A DNA stretch of 14,830 bases from Clostridia bacterium (GTDB taxonomy: Bacteria; Bacillota_A; Clostridia; Oscillospirales; CAG-272), in contig JAFXHW010000102.1 of assembly GCA_017533545.1 (NCBI GenBank), forward strand, positions 1-14,830. The letters are read 5' to 3'. A program made the translations under genes and the position numbers. The notes below the pieces were generated by a model. The model was not told where the DNA came from. It did no database searches and saw only the letters and a program-made list of their open reading frames with translations. Within the stretch, counting starts at the first letter, position 1; every line of letters starts with the position of its first letter. Shown in pieces: positions 1-6,462 of the stretch.

Positions 1-1
1 A

Positions 2-790
2 TTTAAGCGCCGCGCGGTTTCCTTTATTAAAACCCTTGCTATTCGTTCCGCCGCAGTTCTTGTTTTGGCCGCTGTATTTTTCGGTATATATGCTTCACTG
101 TTCATGCTTTCTCTCAATCTTACCGGAAGCGGACGGCGGGAAGAATACGGATACCGTGTCGGCATTGAGTTCGATCCGATGTATACGCTTGAAGATGAGG
201 GCGGATACCGCATCGACGGAGTATGGTATGTGTCGATGACCGACGTTGTCAACTACTGTGACATGATCACGACCGGGGATGACGAGCATCTTCGCTTTAT
301 TTTGAAAAACAGCGGCAACGAAAACGTAAGCTTTACGGCAAATTCGTCTGTTGTGATGATAAACGGAGTAAAAGTCAAGATGGCGGATCCCGTTATAGTG
401 CGCAACGGCGATTTTTTGGTGCCTGCTGAGTTTTTTGAGAATTATGTGAACGGCATGACCGTTTTGATAGACGACAAAAACAAGCTTTTCTCCATCCAAA
501 AGGAGCAGACGGAGGAATCACGGCAGTCAACCTCACTTTATAAGGCGCTCAAAGAGGATAAGGATAAGAAAAACGATATCGCCCGAGACAGTGTTTTGGT
601 AGAATATACCGATATGTCGTTTACACTCAAAAAGGCCGTTTCGAGCGAAATGATTCCCGAATATACCCTCGGGTCGGAGCTTTTGGCCGCCACCGATCCT
701 CAGATGCTGGCTGCACTTGAGGCTGCAAAACAGCAGGCTGCGCTTGATGCTGCCGCTGCGGCGAATCAACAGCAAGACCCACAACAGTAA
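2..790 (+). CDS. Membrane-anchored stalk-domain protein (5' truncated)
   Basis: The frame is open from the first bases of the window, so the gene starts upstream; 262 codons are visible and the TTG at 65 is not a believable start because it would split the membrane helix. Visible residues: a basic stretch (FKRRAVSFIK), one hydrophobic helix at about 14-40, then an extracytoplasmic part. Residues about 74-166 (VWYVSMTDVV, VVMINGVKVKMADPVIV, FLVPAEFFENY, MTVLIDD) have the 'own-name / prescribed value / keep-as-positive' pattern of the copper amine oxidase N-terminal (stalk) domain, which in Clostridia is usually a surface binding module and not an enzyme. The C-terminus is Ala/Gln-rich and low in complexity. 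It lies 28 bp before the VanY-type peptidase and is probably co-transcribed. The stalk-domain assignment is from pattern memory and moderately sure. Confidence 0.6.
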   Translation, partial: FKRRAVSFIKTLAIRSAAVLVLAAVFFGIYASLFMLSLNLTGSGRREEYGYRVGIEFDPMYTLEDEGGYRIDGVWYVSMTDVVNYCDMITTGDDEHLRFILKNSGNENVSFTANSSVVMINGVKVKMADPVIVRNGDFLVPAEFFENYVNGMTVLIDDKNKLFSIQKEQTEESRQSTSLYKALKEDKDKKNDIARDSVLVEYTDMSFTLKKAVSSEMIPEYTLGSELLAATDPQMLAALEAAKQQAALDAAAAANQQQDPQQ

Positions 791-818
791 TGCGTGAAAG
801 GATTTGCATTAAATTTTT

Positions 819-1739
819 ATGGAAAAGGTAAAAAACGGTTTTGGCAAACTGTCAGACGGAATAAAAAGCTTTGTATCAGACCATCGTGTTGTCGTTGCGA
901 GATTGTTTTTCTTCGCCGCTTTTTCGGTAATAATCTTTTTCGCAGTGGCAATAATTTTTTCCATGGTATTGCATTCCGGCCTTTCTCTTCGCGGAATGCA
1001 GCCGACCGATCTTCCCGGCACTCCTGCAACGGGCGCGTTGTCGGTCGGTGAAGTCACTGTCGATTATGAGGAAACGCTTCCTCCCGAGAGGGTATTTACA
1101 TACGAGTTTATAACCGATCTTTCGGCCTACGAGGAGTATATGAATCCCACCGACCGCGACGGTTATCTCCAGCTTATAAACTACGAAAATTATCTCGATC
1201 AGAATTACAAGCCCGATGATCTCGTCAACGTTCCCACAAGAGGGGACCGCGACGTTCAAAAGCTTCGCCTTTATCCGGCAAAAGCACTTGAAGCACTGAT
1301 GGCCGAGGCCAAAGCTTGCGGAGTGCTTGATTTCACCGTCACGAGCGGCTGGCGAGGATATTGGACGCAGGATTGGCTGCTCAAAAACCAGATCAGTAAA
1401 TATACCTCAAAGATGTCCTACGACGATGCATATGCCCTCGCAATAACCGAGGTTGCGATCCCCGGCACGTCGGAGCATCAAAGCGGACTCTGCGTTGATA
1501 TGCATAATCTGCCCGGAGCCGATATTTCCTATGCAAAAACCGAATCTGCCAAGTGGCTTGCCGCAAATTGCTACAAATTCGGCTTTATTCTCCGCTATCC
1601 CAAAGATAAGACCGAGATCACCAAAATCTCTTTTGAGCCTTGGCATTTCAGATACGTCGGACGTTATCATGCATCAATGATGAATGAGCTTGGCATGTGT
1701 CTTGAAGAATATGTTGCCTTCATAGGCGCAAATCAATAA
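819..1739 (+). CDS. VanY-type D-alanyl-D-alanine carboxypeptidase
   Basis: A 306-aa membrane-anchored peptidase of the VanY/DacB (peptidase M15B) family, which trims the terminal D-Ala from peptidoglycan stem peptides outside the membrane. An N-terminal cytoplasmic tail is followed by one transmembrane helix at about 24-51 and a linker to about 140. The catalytic domain has the family marks: TSGWRG at 175-180, SEHQSGLCVD at 218-227 (zinc ligands H220 and D227), and EPWHFRYVG at 273-281 (catalytic E273, zinc ligand H276). All key residues are present, so it should be active. The start at 819 is the first possible one in frame (a stop lies at 810-812); the only Shine-Dalgarno-like element, GAAAGG at 796-801, is unusually far away (17 nt). 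No vanR/S or vanX/A genes are nearby, so this is more likely housekeeping wall remodelling than glycopeptide resistance. Confidence 0.88.
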   Translation: MEKVKNGFGKLSDGIKSFVSDHRVVVARLFFFAAFSVIIFFAVAIIFSMVLHSGLSLRGMQPTDLPGTPATGALSVGEVTVDYEETLPPERVFTYEFITDLSAYEEYMNPTDRDGYLQLINYENYLDQNYKPDDLVNVPTRGDRDVQKLRLYPAKALEALMAEAKACGVLDFTVTSGWRGYWTQDWLLKNQISKYTSKMSYDDAYALAITEVAIPGTSEHQSGLCVDMHNLPGADISYAKTESAKWLAANCYKFGFILRYPKDKTEITKISFEPWHFRYVGRYHASMMNELGMCLEEYVAFIGANQ

Positions 1740-1744
1740 AAAAT

Positions 1745-1780
1745 AAGGGCTTGCCAAGCGGCAAGCCCTTAATTGTTCGA
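1745..1780. terminator. Bidirectional intrinsic terminator
   Basis: A perfect 11-bp stem, AAGGGCTTGCC (1745-1755) with GGCAAGCCCTT (1760-1770), closes a 4-nt loop. On the minus strand the stem is followed by ATTTTTTATTG, a good U-tract for the sugar kinase. On the plus strand the tail is weaker (AATTGTTCGATTTT). It sits between convergent genes and probably serves both. Confidence 0.85.
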
Positions 1781-1782
1781 TT

Positions 1783-3279
1783 TTATTTGTCCCAGCTGTG
1801 GAGAACGGAGTTGCGGATCTCTTTGTAGCGTTCGTACTTTTCGTCGTAGAATGCCTTCATGGTGAGATCGGGATGGCAGGTCTCGCCGTGACGGACGAAT
1901 ACTTCGGCAGCCTCGTGGAGATCCTTGAACTTGCCGACTGCAACAGCGGCAGCCATAGCGCATCCTGCGGCACCCGCCTGATCGCCCTTTACGGGGGTGA
2001 TGTCACGTCCGAGAATGTCGGCCTTCAGCTTGAGCCAGATGGGGCTGGAAGCTCCGCCGCCCGTAGCGGACAGGGAGTTGATCTCGATACCGAACTTGTC
2101 AAGCCACTCGATGTTGTAGCGGATCTCAAAGGTAAGACCCTCCATAACGGCGCGGTAGATGTCGGGCATTGTTGTAGCCATGGTCATACCTGCAAATGTA
2201 CCCTTTGCATCGGCAACCATATCGGGAGTTCCGCCTGCACCCATGTGGTGGGGAACTACTATAACGTCAGAGGGAGTAGCGGGGCACATCTCGTCGAGCA
2301 TACGGTAAACCGATACGCCGCGTGCCGCAGCCTCGGGCTTAAGATAGGATGCAAAGCAGTCGCGGAACCATTTAAGAAGAACGCCGCCTGCCCAGTTGAA
2401 AGCGTATGTTGCATACTTGCCGCTTACCGCATGGGGTACGCATACGAAGTTGTGATCGGGGAAATCGCGGTTGCGGATGATCTTGGAGAAGACGGGAGTG
2501 ATGCACTCAACCGATCCTGTACCGTCGACAGCCTGACCGTCATCGAGTACACCTGCACCGATAGCTGCTGCGATCTGATCCTGAGAGGTGTTTACAACAG
2601 CGACTCCGGTGTGAAGACCGAGCTTTTCGGCTGCTGATGCGGTCATATCGCCGACAATGCTTCCGCAGGGAACGATCTCGGGCATGATGGAGGCATCGAT
2701 GCCGGCAGCGGCGAGGATATCGTTGTCCCAAACGCCTTTTTCAACGTTATATGCCATGGTGCGGCAGGCAAGAGTCTGAGAAACTTTTGCCTCACCGGAA
2801 AGCAGATAGCAAACGTAGTCACTTACCTGAAGGAACTTCCAAACATTCTGTGCAACGCCGGGAACGTTTTCCATAGTCCACATGATCTTGGGAAGGGAAT
2901 ACATCTGCGCGGGTTTCTGGCAGGTGATATTCATGAGGTTATCGTAACCGAGCTTGTCGATAAGACGGTCGGTTTCGGCAATGCCGCGCTTGTCGGTATA
3001 CATGATAAAGGGGGCGAGGGGATTTCCGTCGCGGTCGATCGGAACACACGATTCGCCGAACGATGTAACGGCGATGGCGCGCACGTCGGCGGCATCAACC
3101 TTGGATGCACATTCGGCAATTACGTCAAATACCGATTTGGCCATGTCACGGGCATCCATGTCCGAATATCCGGCAACGGTTTTGTATTCGCTGTACGCAA
3201 GGGCTGTCTGTACTCCTTCTTCGGAAAATGCAACGCATTTGCAGCCGGTGCTTCCAACGTCAAGTCCGAGAAAAATCAT
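1783..3279 (-). CDS. FGGY-family carbohydrate kinase (xylulokinase-like)
   Basis: A 498-aa cytoplasmic sugar kinase of the FGGY family, the length of XylB-type enzymes (about 480-510), which phosphorylates a sugar or sugar alcohol with ATP. The N-terminal lobe opens with the phosphate-binding GLDVGSTGCKC (5-15, D7). AVTSFGESCVPID (70-82) and MYTDKRG (93-99) are typical of the family. The likely catalytic base is D234 (NTSQDQIAAAIGAG), aligned with the essential Asp of XylB. The ATP-binding lobe carries GTGS (253-256) and SATGGGASSPIW (404-415). The start has a good ribosome site (GAGGAGA on the minus strand, plus coordinates 3288-3294, 8 nt away). The neighbours give no isomerase, epimerase or transporter, so the substrate is unknown; xylulose, ribulose, glycerol or another polyol are all possible. 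It is transcribed alone. Confidence 0.85.
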   Translation of the reverse strand: MIFLGLDVGSTGCKCVAFSEEGVQTALAYSEYKTVAGYSDMDARDMAKSVFDVIAECASKVDAADVRAIAVTSFGESCVPIDRDGNPLAPFIMYTDKRGIAETDRLIDKLGYDNLMNITCQKPAQMYSLPKIMWTMENVPGVAQNVWKFLQVSDYVCYLLSGEAKVSQTLACRTMAYNVEKGVWDNDILAAAGIDASIMPEIVPCGSIVGDMTASAAEKLGLHTGVAVVNTSQDQIAAAIGAGVLDDGQAVDGTGSVECITPVFSKIIRNRDFPDHNFVCVPHAVSGKYATYAFNWAGGVLLKWFRDCFASYLKPEAAARGVSVYRMLDEMCPATPSDVIVVPHHMGAGGTPDMVADAKGTFAGMTMATTMPDIYRAVMEGLTFEIRYNIEWLDKFGIEINSLSATGGGASSPIWLKLKADILGRDITPVKGDQAGAAGCAMAAAVAVGKFKDLHEAAEVFVRHGETCHPDLTMKAFYDEKYERYKEIRNSVLHSWDK

Positions 3280-3323
3280 TTTGTTTGTCTCCTCATAAAT
3301 TTATGTAATTTTTTGTTTCGCGA

Positions 3324-3352
3324 TTGAAATATTCATCAATTACAATTATAAT
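3324..3352 (+). promoter_or_regulatory. Sigma-A promoter of the HD-domain gene
   Basis: TTGAAA (3324-3329), a 17-bp spacer and TATAAT (3347-3352) form a near-consensus promoter. The start of transcription is expected near 3359, about 45 nt before the HD gene. Its -10 box overlaps the kinase -10 box by four bases in opposite orientation. Confidence 0.8.
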
Positions 3353-3373
3353 ATAAAAAGAAAAATAAGTCAA
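3345..3373 (-). promoter_or_regulatory. Sigma-A promoter of the FGGY kinase
   Basis: Read on the minus strand: TTGACT (plus 3368-3373), a 17-bp spacer, and TATAAT (plus 3345-3350). This is nearly consensus. The start of transcription is expected near 3338, giving a leader of about 60 nt. The -10 box lies inside the palindrome ATTATAAT, which is also used by the divergent promoter. Confidence 0.82.
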
Positions 3374-3403
3374 CACCAAATATTTATTGATGAAAAGGAA
3401 AAA

Positions 3404-4066
3404 ATGATGCTGACATACGAACAGATAAAGCAGAACGAACAAGTCAATACATATATTCGTGAAGCCAACGACATTCTAGGCGAGCTCGGCTTTACCGAGC
3501 ATGGCTTTGCACATGTGACAAAGGTTGCGCTTTGCGCCGGGATGATCCTCGAAAAGCTCGGATACAGCGAACGCGATATTGAGCTTGCAAAAATAGCGGG
3601 ATACATGCATGATATAGGCAATATTGTAAACAGAATCGAGCACGCTCAGTCGGGTGCGCTCATGGCCTTCCGCATACTCGATCATCTCGACGTCGATCCG
3701 CGTGAAACCGCGCTCATCGTCAGTGCCATTGGCAATCACGATGAGCATACCGCCATGCCGATAAATCATATTTCGGCCGCGCTGATAATTGCAGATAAGT
3801 CGGACGTTCGCGAATCGAGAGTCAGAAATATCAAGCGCGACGCGTTCGATATCCACGACAGCGTAAACTACTCGGTTAAAAAATCGTCGCTTGACGTATT
3901 GCCCGATGAAAAAAAGATTCGTCTTTCGCTTTCCGTCGATACCGAGGTAAGCTCGGTAATGGACTATTTTGAGATCTTCCTTGTGCGCATGAAGCTGTGC
4001 AAGGCGGCGAGTGAAAAGCTCGGAATGGTTTTTGAACTTGAAATCAACGGCCAGCGCCTTGCGTGA
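3404..4066 (+). CDS. HD-domain phosphohydrolase
   Basis: A 220-aa soluble protein of the HD superfamily of metal-dependent phosphohydrolases, which act on nucleotides or other phosphoesters. The metal-binding pattern is complete: H37 in HGFAHV (33-38), H69-D70 in GYMHDIGN (66-73) and D131 in IIADKSDVRESR (128-139). Extra histidines that could widen the metal site are H80 (EHAQSG) and H112 (NHDEH). The C-terminal 80 residues are outside the HD core and not recognised. Two ATG codons stand in tandem (3404 and 3407). AAGGAA at 3395-3400 is only about 4 nt before the first and 7 before the second, so 3407 is the better start. It has its own promoter. The substrate cannot be read from the sequence. 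Confidence 0.82.
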   Translation: MMLTYEQIKQNEQVNTYIREANDILGELGFTEHGFAHVTKVALCAGMILEKLGYSERDIELAKIAGYMHDIGNIVNRIEHAQSGALMAFRILDHLDVDPRETALIVSAIGNHDEHTAMPINHISAALIIADKSDVRESRVRNIKRDAFDIHDSVNYSVKKSSLDVLPDEKKIRLSLSVDTEVSSVMDYFEIFLVRMKLCKAASEKLGMVFELEINGQRLA

Positions 4067-4123
4067 AAAAAGTCGGAAATGCATATAGAGAAAAATTGCA
4101 GTTTTTTTTGTTAAAGATGTACA
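4067..4123. other. Short AT-rich gap without a clear signal
   Basis: Between the HD gene and the pyr promoter I see only AT-rich sequence. AAAAATTGCAGTTTTTTTT (about 4091-4109) is a weak A/T stem with a T-run and may slow transcription, but it lacks a GC-rich stem. Confidence 0.4.
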
Positions 4124-4152
4124 TTGACAAAATTTAAACAGAGTGTTACAAT
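4124..4152 (+). promoter_or_regulatory. Promoter of the pyrR-uracil permease operon
   Basis: TTGACA (4124-4129), a 17-bp spacer and TACAAT (4147-4152) with an extended -10 (TGT at 4144-4146). Transcription should start at about 4157-4160, right where the first RNA hairpin of the leader begins. This is a strong promoter, in line with control by attenuation and not by a repressor. Confidence 0.85.
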
Positions 4153-4156
4153 ATCC

Positions 4157-4296
4157 GCAGATACTTTTAAACGCGGTACAGAGAGACCCGTAAGGTATTG
4201 CAAATTCGGTGCACTTTTTCGACAGAATAGGTGTAGCCAAATATTGTAATAATTGACACTTACGTCGCCCTGCCGCGAAGAATTACGGCAGGGCTG
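4157..4296 (+). promoter_or_regulatory. PyrR-dependent attenuator leader (PyrR RNA-binding site)
   Basis: The leader fits a PyrR-regulated attenuator, in which UMP/UTP-bound PyrR holds an anti-antiterminator hairpin and lets a terminator form. The hairpin can be drawn: lower stem 4157-4167 with 4192-4201 (one bulged G at 4160), an internal loop with UAAAC, upper stem GGU/ACC (4175-4177 with 4186-4188), and terminal loop ACAGAGAG, which holds the conserved CNGAGAG of PyrR sites. The competing antiterminator is two nested helices: CGCGGTA (4172-4178) with TGCCGCG (4271-4277), and CGTAAG (4189-4194) with CTTACG (4259-4264). The outer helix takes the left arm of the terminator. The next gene encodes PyrR itself, so the loop is autogenous. 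Confidence 0.88.
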
Positions 4297-4310
4297 TTTT
4301 TTGTTTATTT
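4267..4310 (+). terminator. Regulated terminator of the pyr leader
   Basis: A 9-bp GC-rich stem, GCCCTGCCG (4267-4275) with CGGCAGGGC (4286-4294), is followed by TGTTTTTTGTTTATTT. It lies between promoter and pyrR, so it must be conditional. Its left arm overlaps the antiterminator helix at 4271-4277. Confidence 0.9.
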
Positions 4311-4314
4311 GGCC

Positions 4315-4322
4315 AAAGGGAG
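4315..4322 (+). promoter_or_regulatory. Ribosome binding site fixing the pyrR start
   Basis: AAAGGGAG lies 5 nt before the ATG at 4328. It shows that the true start is this ATG and not an in-frame TTG at 4253 upstream of the terminator. Confidence 0.8.
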
Positions 4323-4327
4323 TAAAA

Positions 4328-4864
4328 ATGCAGAAAAAAGCGGAACTGATGGATCGCGATGCGGTCATGAGGGCATTGAAACGAATGTCCCATCAGATAA
4401 TCGAACGCAATTCGGGAGTTGATCGCGTCTGCCTTGTCGGAATAAAGAGAAGGGGAGTGCCTCTTGCCGAAATGCTTCGCTCGGAGATCGAAAAGATCGA
4501 AGGTGTGAGCGTGCCTATCGGATATCTCGATATAACCCTTTATCGCGACGACCTTGAACATGATATTGAGGATCCCACCCTTCACGGCTCCGAAATCCCG
4601 TTTGATGTCAATAATTCGATACTCATTTTAGTAGACGACGTAATTTATACCGGACGCACGGCACGCGCTGCCATCGAGGCGATATTCAGCTACGGCCGTC
4701 CTGCCGAGATACAGCTTGCATCGCTTATCGACCGCGGACACCGCGAGCTGCCCATACGACCCGACTACGTCGGAAAGAATATCCCCACCTCGCACAGCGA
4801 GATCGTCTCGGTTAGAGTGGACGAGCACGACGGATCGGTCGGTGTGGATATCTACAATAAATAA
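4328..4864 (+). CDS. pyrR: PyrR: pyrimidine operon attenuator / uracil phosphoribosyltransferase
   Basis: A 178-aa protein, the usual length of PyrR. It binds pyr leader RNA in response to UMP/UTP to promote termination, and in many species also has uracil phosphoribosyltransferase activity. The PRPP-binding loop is [16 protein letters not shown] (protein residues about 99-114), and the PyrR-typical segment [20 protein letters not shown] follows. [11 protein letters not shown] near residue 37-47 matches the family's start of the PRTase core. It sits directly behind a leader that fits its own RNA target, and 55 bp before a uracil permease gene, the same order as pyrR-pyrP in Bacillus. No de novo pyrimidine genes follow, so here the unit governs uracil salvage; other pyr operons elsewhere are probably controlled in trans. 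Confidence 0.95.
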   Translation: MQKKAELMDRDAVMRALKRMSHQIIERNSGVDRVCLVGIKRRGVPLAEMLRSEIEKIEGVSVPIGYLDITLYRDDLEHDIEDPTLHGSEIPFDVNNSILILVDDVIYTGRTARAAIEAIFSYGRPAEIQLASLIDRGHRELPIRPDYVGKNIPTSHSEIVSVRVDEHDGSVGVDIYNK

Positions 4865-4919
4865 TTATCGCGCGCAATTTTAATTTAAATAAATTTTTAA
4901 ACTATGGAGGATTTCCCGG

Positions 4920-6311
4920 ATGAAACTCGTTTTTGGCGTCAAAGACAAACCTAAATTTGGACAGCTTATCGTATTTGCTATCCAGCAGCTCCTTGCTATC
5001 ATGGCAGCTACCATTGCTGTTCCCGCAATCGTTGGTAATGGCATGACCGCAGCCGCAGCTCTCTTCGGAGCAGGTGTAGGTACCATCGTTTACCAGCTCT
5101 TCACTAAGTTCAGAAGCCCTGTATTCCTCGGCTCTTCCTTCGCATTCATCGGTTCCATGCTCGCAGCTTTTGCAGGCGGCGTATCGATGTCTCTCGGTTA
5201 CCTCGGTCTTATCATCGGTGCTGCATTTGCAGGTCTTGTATATGTAGTTCTCGCTATCATCGTTAAGATCGCAGGCGTTAAGTGGATCAACAAGTTTATG
5301 CCTCCCGTTGTTATCGGCCCTACAGTTGCTCTTATCGGTCTTTCTCTCGCAGGCGCAGCTATAAACGATGTATTTTCTTACGGTGAAAAGATTACTTACG
5401 GTGTTTCCAGCTACTTCGTTATGAAGACAAACATCTGGGTGTCTGTTATTTGTGCTTTTGTGACCTTTGCAACTGTAATCCTTTGCTCGGTTTACGGAAA
5501 GAAAATGGCAAAGCTTATTCCGTTTATTACCGGAGTTATTGCAGGATATATTGTTGCGCTGGCATTCACTTTAATCGGAATTTTTACCAATAACTCCTCG
5601 CTTGTAGTAATTGATTTTGCTCCTTTTAAGGACCTTGTAGCAAACGGTGTTAATATAAACACCTTTGTTTCTATACCCAAGTTCTCATTCCTCGAGGCAA
5701 TAAAGGGCACTGCAGATTTCAGCTGGTCATATGTTGCTACCGTTGCGGTTGCGTTTGTTCCCGTTGCATTCGTTGTATTCGCAGAGCACCTCGCAGACCA
5801 CAAGAACCTTTCCTCCATCATCGAATCTGACCTTCTTGAAGAGCCCGGACTTCACAGAACACTTCTCGGTGACGGTGTAGGCTCTATGGTAGGTGCATTC
5901 TTTGGCGGATGCCCCAACACCACATACGGCGAGTCTGTTGGTTGCGTAGCTATCACCAAGAACGCATCGGTTATCACCATCACCGCCGCTGCTATTCTCA
6001 CCATTGTTGTTTCCTTCATCTCTCCCTTCGTTGCATTCCTTGATTCTATCCCCGGTTGCGTAATGGGCGGCGTTTGCATCACCCTCTACGGCTTTATCGC
6101 AGTATCCGGTCTCAAGATGATCCAGAAGGTTGACCTTGAAGATAGCGCTAACCTCTTCACTACCTCCGTTATCCTTATTACCGGTATCGGCGGTATGGCA
6201 ATGGCAATTGGCAAGGTATATGTTACAAATATTGCTTGCGCACTTATTCTTGGCATTCTCGTTAACGTAATGCTCAGCGGCAAAAAGGCAAAAGAGAACA
6301 CTGAAGAATAA
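4920..6311 (+). CDS. uraA: Uracil permease, NCS2 family (UraA/PyrP type)
   Basis: A 463-aa integral membrane protein of the NCS2 (nucleobase:cation symporter 2) family, importing uracil with protons. Hydrophobic segments run through nearly the whole length, consistent with the family's 14 helices. The substrate-site motifs are visible: QQLLAIMAATIAVP (22-35), FAEHLADHKN (287-296; E289 corresponds to the uracil-binding Glu of UraA) and PNTTYGES (332-339; E338 is the second binding Glu). The ATG at 4920 has GGAGG at 4906-4910. It is co-transcribed with pyrR and so falls under the same attenuator; I see no second PyrR site in the 55-bp gap. Codon use changes along the gene: Ile is mostly ATC up to about 5395 and after about 5815, but mostly ATT/ATA between. 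Confidence 0.93.
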   Translation: MKLVFGVKDKPKFGQLIVFAIQQLLAIMAATIAVPAIVGNGMTAAAALFGAGVGTIVYQLFTKFRSPVFLGSSFAFIGSMLAAFAGGVSMSLGYLGLIIGAAFAGLVYVVLAIIVKIAGVKWINKFMPPVVIGPTVALIGLSLAGAAINDVFSYGEKITYGVSSYFVMKTNIWVSVICAFVTFATVILCSVYGKKMAKLIPFITGVIAGYIVALAFTLIGIFTNNSSLVVIDFAPFKDLVANGVNINTFVSIPKFSFLEAIKGTADFSWSYVATVAVAFVPVAFVVFAEHLADHKNLSSIIESDLLEEPGLHRTLLGDGVGSMVGAFFGGCPNTTYGESVGCVAITKNASVITITAAAILTIVVSFISPFVAFLDSIPGCVMGGVCITLYGFIAVSGLKMIQKVDLEDSANLFTTSVILITGIGGMAMAIGKVYVTNIACALILGILVNVMLSGKKAKENTEE

Positions 6312-6333
6312 TTTAAATTCTTAAGTAAATTGA

Positions 6334-6366
6334 GAGCCGATGCAAAAAAAGCATCGGCTCTTTTGC
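6334..6366 (+). terminator. Terminator of the pyrR-uraA operon
   Basis: A perfect 10-bp stem, GAGCCGATGC (6334-6343) with GCATCGGCTC (6351-6360), has a loop of seven A and is followed by TTTTGCG. On the opposite strand the A-loop would not help. The stem core is the same as in the terminator at 7226-7255. Confidence 0.9.
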
Positions 6367-6391
6367 GTCTGAAATAATTTTTATGGTACGT

Positions 6392-6420
6392 GTATAATTA
6401 TCCTTTCGGGGGCAAAAATA
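6392..6420 (+). promoter_or_regulatory. Sigma-F-like promoter of the SpoIIQ-like gene
   Basis: The 10-mer GGCAAAAATA (6411-6420) matches every position of the forespore sigma-F -10 consensus (GGHNANAHTR). GTATA (6392-6396), a sigma-F-like -35, stands 14 bp before it, against about 15 in the consensus. A competing reading is a vegetative promoter using TATAAT at 6393-6398 with CTGAAA at 6369-6374 (18-bp spacer). The downstream gene's SpoIIQ-like features favour sigma-F. Confidence 0.6.
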
Positions 6421-6462
6421 GATGCAGAGCAAAAAACAAACTACGGAGGATAATTAAAAAAT

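Noticed and set aside
819..1739. Glycopeptide-resistance cluster suggested by the VanY-type gene
   Set aside because: No vanR/S, vanH, ligase or vanX-like gene is in the neighbourhood, and VanY-type carboxypeptidases are common housekeeping enzymes in Clostridia.
1798..2637. 279-aa open frame on the plus strand, opposite the sugar kinase
   Set aside because: It has no recognisable domain or ribosome site and is antisense to well-conserved FGGY motifs.
4091..4109. Terminator after the HD gene
   Set aside because: The only pairing is five A with five T around TTGCAG; no GC-rich stem, so I do not call it a terminator.
3476..4240. 254-aa open frame on the minus strand, opposite the HD gene and pyr leader
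   Set aside because: It would cross the HD gene, the pyr promoter and the attenuator; no coding signal is seen.
4253..4327. Longer pyrR reading frame from a TTG at 4253
   Set aside because: The extension runs through the terminator hairpin, has no ribosome site, and would give a PyrR about 25 residues too long. ATG 4328 has AAAGGGAG and gives the standard length.
4865..4919. Second PyrR attenuator between pyrR and the permease, as in Bacillus
   Set aside because: The 55-bp gap is AT-rich with no CNGAGAG loop and no terminator hairpin; only a ribosome site is present.
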